From: UBA10649 sp963793105
GTDB taxonomy: Bacteria > Actinomycetota > Actinomycetes > S36-B12
Length of the DNA stretch: 64,000 bases
NCBI GenBank assembly: GCA_963793105.1
Contig: CAWBZB010000003.1
Location: forward strand, 186,001 to 250,000
Direction of reading: 5' to 3'
A program made the translations under genes and the position numbers. Below are positions 60,506 through 64,000 of this stretch, piece by piece (within the stretch, counting starts at the first letter, position 1; every line of letters starts with the position of its first letter). The notes beneath the pieces were generated by a model. That model was not told the DNA's origin. It saw nothing but the letters and a program-made list of their open reading frames with translations, and ran no database searches.

Positions 60506-61783
60506 CTAGCGACCGAAACGCGGGAACGCCGAGGCACCCGCGTAGCGACCGGCCTCGGCCAGCTCCTCCTCGATGCGGAGCAGCTGGTTGTACTTGGCGA
60601 CCCGCTCGGACCGCGCCGGGGCGCCAGTCTTGATCTGACCGCAGTCGGTGGCCACGGCGAGATCGGCGATCGTGGTGTCCTCGGTCTCGCCGGACCGGTG
60701 CGACATCATGCAGCGGTACCCGTTGCGGTGTGCCAACGCCACGGCGTCGAGGGTCTCGGTGAGCGTGCCGATCTGGTTGACCTTGACCAGGAGGGCGTTG
60801 GCCGCCCCCTCGTCGATGCCCCGCTGCAGTCGCTCGGGGTTGGTCACGAACAGGTCGTCGCCGACGATCTGCACCTTGTCGCCGAGAGCGTCGGTGAGAT
60901 GGACCCATCCGCTCCAGTCGTCCTCCGACAGCGGGTCCTCGATCGACACGATCGGGAAGTCGGCGACGAGGCTCTCGTAGTAGCCGGTCATCCACTCCGC
61001 TGAGCGCTGGGCGTCCTCGAAGGTGTACGAGCCGTCCGCGTGGAACTCCGTCGCTGCCACGTCGAGGGCCAGGGCGATGTCCGTCCCGACCTTCAGGCCG
61101 GTCCCCTCGATCGCGGTCGCGATGAGTTCGAGGGCGGCGCGGTTGCTGGGCAGGGAGGGAGCGAATCCACCCTCGTCACCCAGGCCCGTGGAGTAGCCCT
61201 CCTTCTTGAGGACGGCCTTCAGCGCGTGATAGACCTCGGCACCCTGCCGCATGGCCTCCGCGAAGGTCGATGCTCCGATCGGCGCGATCATGAACTCCTG
61301 GATGTCGACGTTCGAGTCGGCATGCGCCCCGCCGTTGAGGATGTTCATCATCGGCACGGGCAGCGTGTGGGCGTTCGGGCCGCCGACGTAGCGGAAGAGC
61401 GGAAGCTCGGCCGAGAGGGCGGCGGCCTTCGCCACGGCCAGGGAGACGCCGAGGATCGCGTTCGCGCCGAGCCGGGACTTGTTGGGGGTCCCGTCGAGGT
61501 CCATCATCACCTGATCGAGCAGGCGCTGCTCTGTCGCATCGAGGCCGACCACCTCCGCGGCGATCTCGTCCTCCGCCGCGGCCACGGCTTCCAGAACGCC
61601 CTTGCCGCCATAGCGCTCGCCGCCGTCGCGCCGCTCGGAGGCCTCGAAGGCTCCGGTCGAGGCACCCGACGGGACCGCGGCACGCGCCACGGTGTCATCG
61701 TCGAGCATGACCTCGACCTCCACCGTGGGGTTGCCGCGGGAGTCGAGGATTTCACGGGCGATGATCGCGTCGATGGCAGCCAT
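60506..61783 (-). CDS. eno: Enolase
   Basis: This 425-aa glycolytic enzyme converts 2-phosphoglycerate to phosphoenolpyruvate. It has REILDSRGNPTVEVEV at its start, GGAHADSNVDIQEFMI, the metal site SIEDPLSEDDW and the catalytic-site MMSHRSGETEDTTIADLAVA. The length is normal. TAGACT (61790-61795 on this strand) lies 6 nt before the ATG, so the transcript is likely leaderless. It heads the conserved eno-divIC-DUF501-ppx block. Confidence 0.95.
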   Translation of the reverse strand: MAAIDAIIAREILDSRGNPTVEVEVMLDDDTVARAAVPSGASTGAFEASERRDGGERYGGKGVLEAVAAAEDEIAAEVVGLDATEQRLLDQVMMDLDGTPNKSRLGANAILGVSLAVAKAAALSAELPLFRYVGGPNAHTLPVPMMNILNGGAHADSNVDIQEFMIAPIGASTFAEAMRQGAEVYHALKAVLKKEGYSTGLGDEGGFAPSLPSNRAALELIATAIEGTGLKVGTDIALALDVAATEFHADGSYTFEDAQRSAEWMTGYYESLVADFPIVSIEDPLSEDDWSGWVHLTDALGDKVQIVGDDLFVTNPERLQRGIDEGAANALLVKVNQIGTLTETLDAVALAHRNGYRCMMSHRSGETEDTTIADLAVATDCGQIKTGAPARSERVAKYNQLLRIEEELAEAGRYAGASAFPRFGR

Positions 61784-61847
61784 GGCGTCAGTCTAGGGGC
61801 TCGACCGACCCCCGTTGCAATCGCTTACGGGGCCTAGGATCGGACCA

Positions 61848-62928
61848 ATGCGCCCCTCGCTCGCTTCCTGCGTGATGCTCGTGGCGACCCTGGCCCTCAC
61901 CTCATGTTCCGGCGGCTCCCCACCGTCCGCGACCGACGTCTCGACGGCGCCGGCGATCACCACTCCCGCCCCGGCCAAGCCCGCCCCGGCGCCCGCCCGG
62001 CGCCCGCACGTCCATGCCCGCCGCGCGGGCCGAGGGCTCCCCCTCCCTGTTCGAGTCGACGCGCACGGAGCTGACGCACGTGCAGGCCGAGCGCGGGTCC
62101 CGTGCCGCACTCGCCCTGCTGGACCGGCGGATCGACGAGGCTCCGCAGCTGGCCGGCGTATGCCATGCGATCGCCCACGAGCTCGGCCACGAGGCGGTCG
62201 AGCACGCCCGGGGGAAGGCTCGCCGGGCCCTGAAGCACGGCACCGAGGTGTGCGGCGGCGGATTCATCCACGGCGTGATCGAGACGGTCCTCGGATCCTC
62301 CGAGAACCCGGCTCGCGACCTCCTGCGCGTGTGCGCCCCGGCGAACTCCGGCTCGTGCTTCCACGGCGTAGGGCATGGCCTCATGTTCGCGACCGGGATG
62401 ATCGTCTCGGACTCCCTCGACCTGTGCGACGAGTCACCGAGTCGAGAGCTCTCGGCGCGCTGCGGCGAGGGCGTCTTCATGCAGTTGTTCTCATCCGACC
62501 TGTCCGCGCAGCATGTGGCCGGCGAGGCGTCCGTCGACGTCTCCCATGACCCGGCCGCGGCTCAGGCACGATGCGCCAAGACGCGTCCCGCGTATGCCGC
62601 GAACTGCTGGTTCTACGCACCCACCGTCTACCTCACGATGCATCCCGACGATTTCACCGGCGCGCTCGAGTGGTGTCGGGACTCCGGCAGCCACCTGGGC
62701 CGACAGCTCTGCGCCCGCGGCACCGGCAGTCGTTCGGTCAAGTACCACCCCGACGACCTCTCCGTCGCCGACGCCACCTGTACCGCCGCCGGTGGCATGA
62801 CCGACTCCTGCCTCCAAGGGATGGGCTCCTACTGGTCTGTGCACCACAAGGGCCTGGTCGCGCCGCGTGACGTGTGCGAGCAGCTCGACCCGTCGCCGCT
62901 CAGGGCGCGCTGTCGCCAGGTCGTCTGA
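61848..62928 (+). pseudogene. Cys/His-rich lipoprotein of unknown family, one-base frameshift
   Basis: The ATG at 61848 (TAGGAT at 61835-61840, 7 nt upstream) opens a lipoprotein signal, ASCVMLVATLALTSC, and a Pro/Ala linker. At about 61970-62015 the frame shifts by one base and the mature protein continues (in the frame of 62014-62928) as ESTRTELTHVQAERGSR. It has CHAIAHELGHEA, CGGGFIHGV and CFHGVGHGL motifs, then five pairs of Cys, about 8-12 residues apart, spaced at roughly 40 residues. I do not recognise the family. It is either a secreted metal- or heme-binding protein or an enzyme; that is a guess. Confidence 0.6.
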
Positions 62929-63997
62929 CGTCGATGGCCCGCACGCACAGCACATCCGGCAGGTGGGCGGCGACCTGGGCGAACGTCACCCCGTCGTCGT
63001 CGCTGGCGTAGACGCAGCCGTCTCGGGTGCCGAACACGACGAAGGCCGGACCGTCGCCCTGGGTGGCCAACGTATCCGCCGCATCCCGCAGGACGACCGT
63101 CCAGCAGTCGTCGGGAAGGCCGGACACCGAGGGCGTCCAGGTCGAGCCGCCGTCCGCGGTGCGCCAGACGCGCAGCCTGCCCTCCGGGGGGATCCGCTCG
63201 GCGTCGGCGACGAGGGGCACCACCCACGCGGTCCCCGCGCGTCCGGGATGGGCCAGCATGACGAAGCCGAAGTCCGAGGGCAGGCCGTCCGCGATCGACG
63301 TCCACGTCAGGCCGTCGTCGTCCGAGCGGTAGACCCCATGGTGGTTCTGCGCGTACAGGACGCCGGCGGACCCTGCCTCGGCCGCGACCTTGTGCACGCA
63401 CTGGCCGAACTCCGGGTACGGATCGGGAAAGAACCGCGCGGAGATCCCGGTGTTCGTCGGCCGCCAGCTCATGCCGTCGTCCTCGGATCGGTACACGCCC
63501 CCGGTGCTCATCGCGACCACGAGCGTGCTCTCGTCACGGGGGACCACCGTGTGCACCGCCGCTCCTCCGAAACCGGGTGCCCACTGCGGTCGGTGCGGGT
63601 GGTCCCACAGTCCGCGAACCAGGGAGAAGGACGCGCCGCCGTCATCGCTGCGCCACAGCGACGTCGGCTCGCACCCCGCCCAGACGACTCCGGGTCGATA
63701 CGGGTCCGATCTGATCTGCCAGACACGCGCGAGAGAGCTTGCGTCGTCCGGCGAGAACCGGATCGCGTCGCCAGCCGGCTCGGTCCACGTCGCGCCGAGG
63801 TCATCGGACACGGCGATACCGGCTCCCCAGTGCGGGCTCATGACCCCCGCCATCAGCCGGATGGCGTCGCCTCCCGACGCCTCCCATGACAGGGCCGTCA
63901 CCTCCTGCATGGGGAAGTGCGGTCCATCCAGACGCCAGCCGTCCGCGCCGGATTCGGCCAGCCAGAGGCCCTTGCGCGTGCCGATCGCGATGATCAT
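62900..63997 (-). CDS. Asp-box (BNR) repeat beta-propeller protein
   Basis: This 365-aa protein is a sialidase-like/WD40-like propeller with at least six Asp-box repeats of S-x-D-D-G-x-[ST]-[WF] type: SDDLGATW, SDDGGASF, SEDDGMSW, SDDDGLTW, TADGGSTW and SDDDGVTF. It lacks the catalytic Arg and Tyr motifs of true sialidases, so it is named only as a sialidase-like fold. No signal peptide is seen. The start is at the ATG at 63997, only 3 bases from the window edge, so upstream starts cannot be excluded. It overlaps the lipoprotein gene by 29 bp. Confidence 0.8.
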   Translation of the reverse strand: MIIAIGTRKGLWLAESGADGWRLDGPHFPMQEVTALSWEASGGDAIRLMAGVMSPHWGAGIAVSDDLGATWTEPAGDAIRFSPDDASSLARVWQIRSDPYRPGVVWAGCEPTSLWRSDDGGASFSLVRGLWDHPHRPQWAPGFGGAAVHTVVPRDESTLVVAMSTGGVYRSEDDGMSWRPTNTGISARFFPDPYPEFGQCVHKVAAEAGSAGVLYAQNHHGVYRSDDDGLTWTSIADGLPSDFGFVMLAHPGRAGTAWVVPLVADAERIPPEGRLRVWRTADGGSTWTPSVSGLPDDCWTVVLRDAADTLATQGDGPAFVVFGTRDGCVYASDDDGVTFAQVAAHLPDVLCVRAIDVRRPGDSAP

Positions 63998-64000
63998 CGC

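Noticed and set aside
1..64000. CRISPR, prophage, insertion sequence, rRNA, or large biosynthetic cluster
   Set aside because: No spaced direct repeats, transposase or integrase, phage structural genes, rRNA stretch or modular synthase was seen.

Overview
The window is very GC-rich, densely packed bacterial DNA with no phage, IS element, CRISPR array or rRNA. Gene content points to a free-living, mycothiol-producing actinomycete: mycothiol S-conjugate amidase (mca), a DinB/mycothiol-dependent isomerase-like protein, a mycoredoxin-like CPDC domain, the actinobacterial small proteins DUF501, DUF3817 and DUF4307, a Mycobacterium-type ung (GQDPYP), and the block eno-divIC-DUF501-ppx. I cannot fix the order or genus. 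Many genes begin 6-8 nt after a TAGNNT hexamer, the pattern of leaderless actinobacterial transcripts.

0-21 kb: a molybdopterin oxidoreductase; an ATP-grasp ligase next to a C45 Ntn-hydrolase and an amidase; a fused glutaredoxin-thioredoxin reductase; two DUF202 membrane proteins; SDR and DUF302 genes; a DrrAB-type ABC exporter; a TetR/epimerase divergon with repeated operator-like sequence; YdeI and AlkD proteins; an SPFH-NfeD pair; and a translationally coupled molybdate operon (HTH-TOBE regulator, modA, modB, modC) that could feed the molybdoenzyme at the left end.

21-36 kb: ung, DUF3817, a PfkB kinase, SURF1, mca, a MoxR ATPase with its VWA partner, greA, ilvA, a DUF2786/zinc-metallohydrolase pair, and an MFS transporter coupled to a sulfatase. 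36-46 kb: a PAS-AraC regulator divergent from a fused proline dehydrogenase/aldehyde dehydrogenase (putA), then metB, msrA, cbs, a metallo-beta-lactamase-fold enzyme, a Bax-inhibitor-like protein, an unusual tRNA with a UAA anticodon, and a family 5 uracil-DNA glycosylase.

46-58.5 kb is a sugar-use region: a lipoprotein binding protein, one MalF-type and two paralogous MalG-type permeases flanking a GH1 beta-glucosidase, a divergent MsmK/UgpC-type ATPase, a glycosyltransferase, a glycogen-debranching-like enzyme and a LacI regulator. Operator-like palindromes lie between the binding protein and the ATPase. 58.5-64 kb holds ppx, DUF501, divIC, eno, a Cys/His-rich lipoprotein of unknown family, and an Asp-box repeat protein.

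Six genes right of 38 kb (putA, metB, a small unknown gene, the debranching enzyme, lacI, the Cys/His lipoprotein) are interrupted by single-base shifts, mostly explained by one extra G in a G run; none was noticed left of 38 kb. This looks more like residual sequence error than gene decay, but reads are needed to decide. A 68-bp hairpin repeat occurs twice, 15.6 kb apart.
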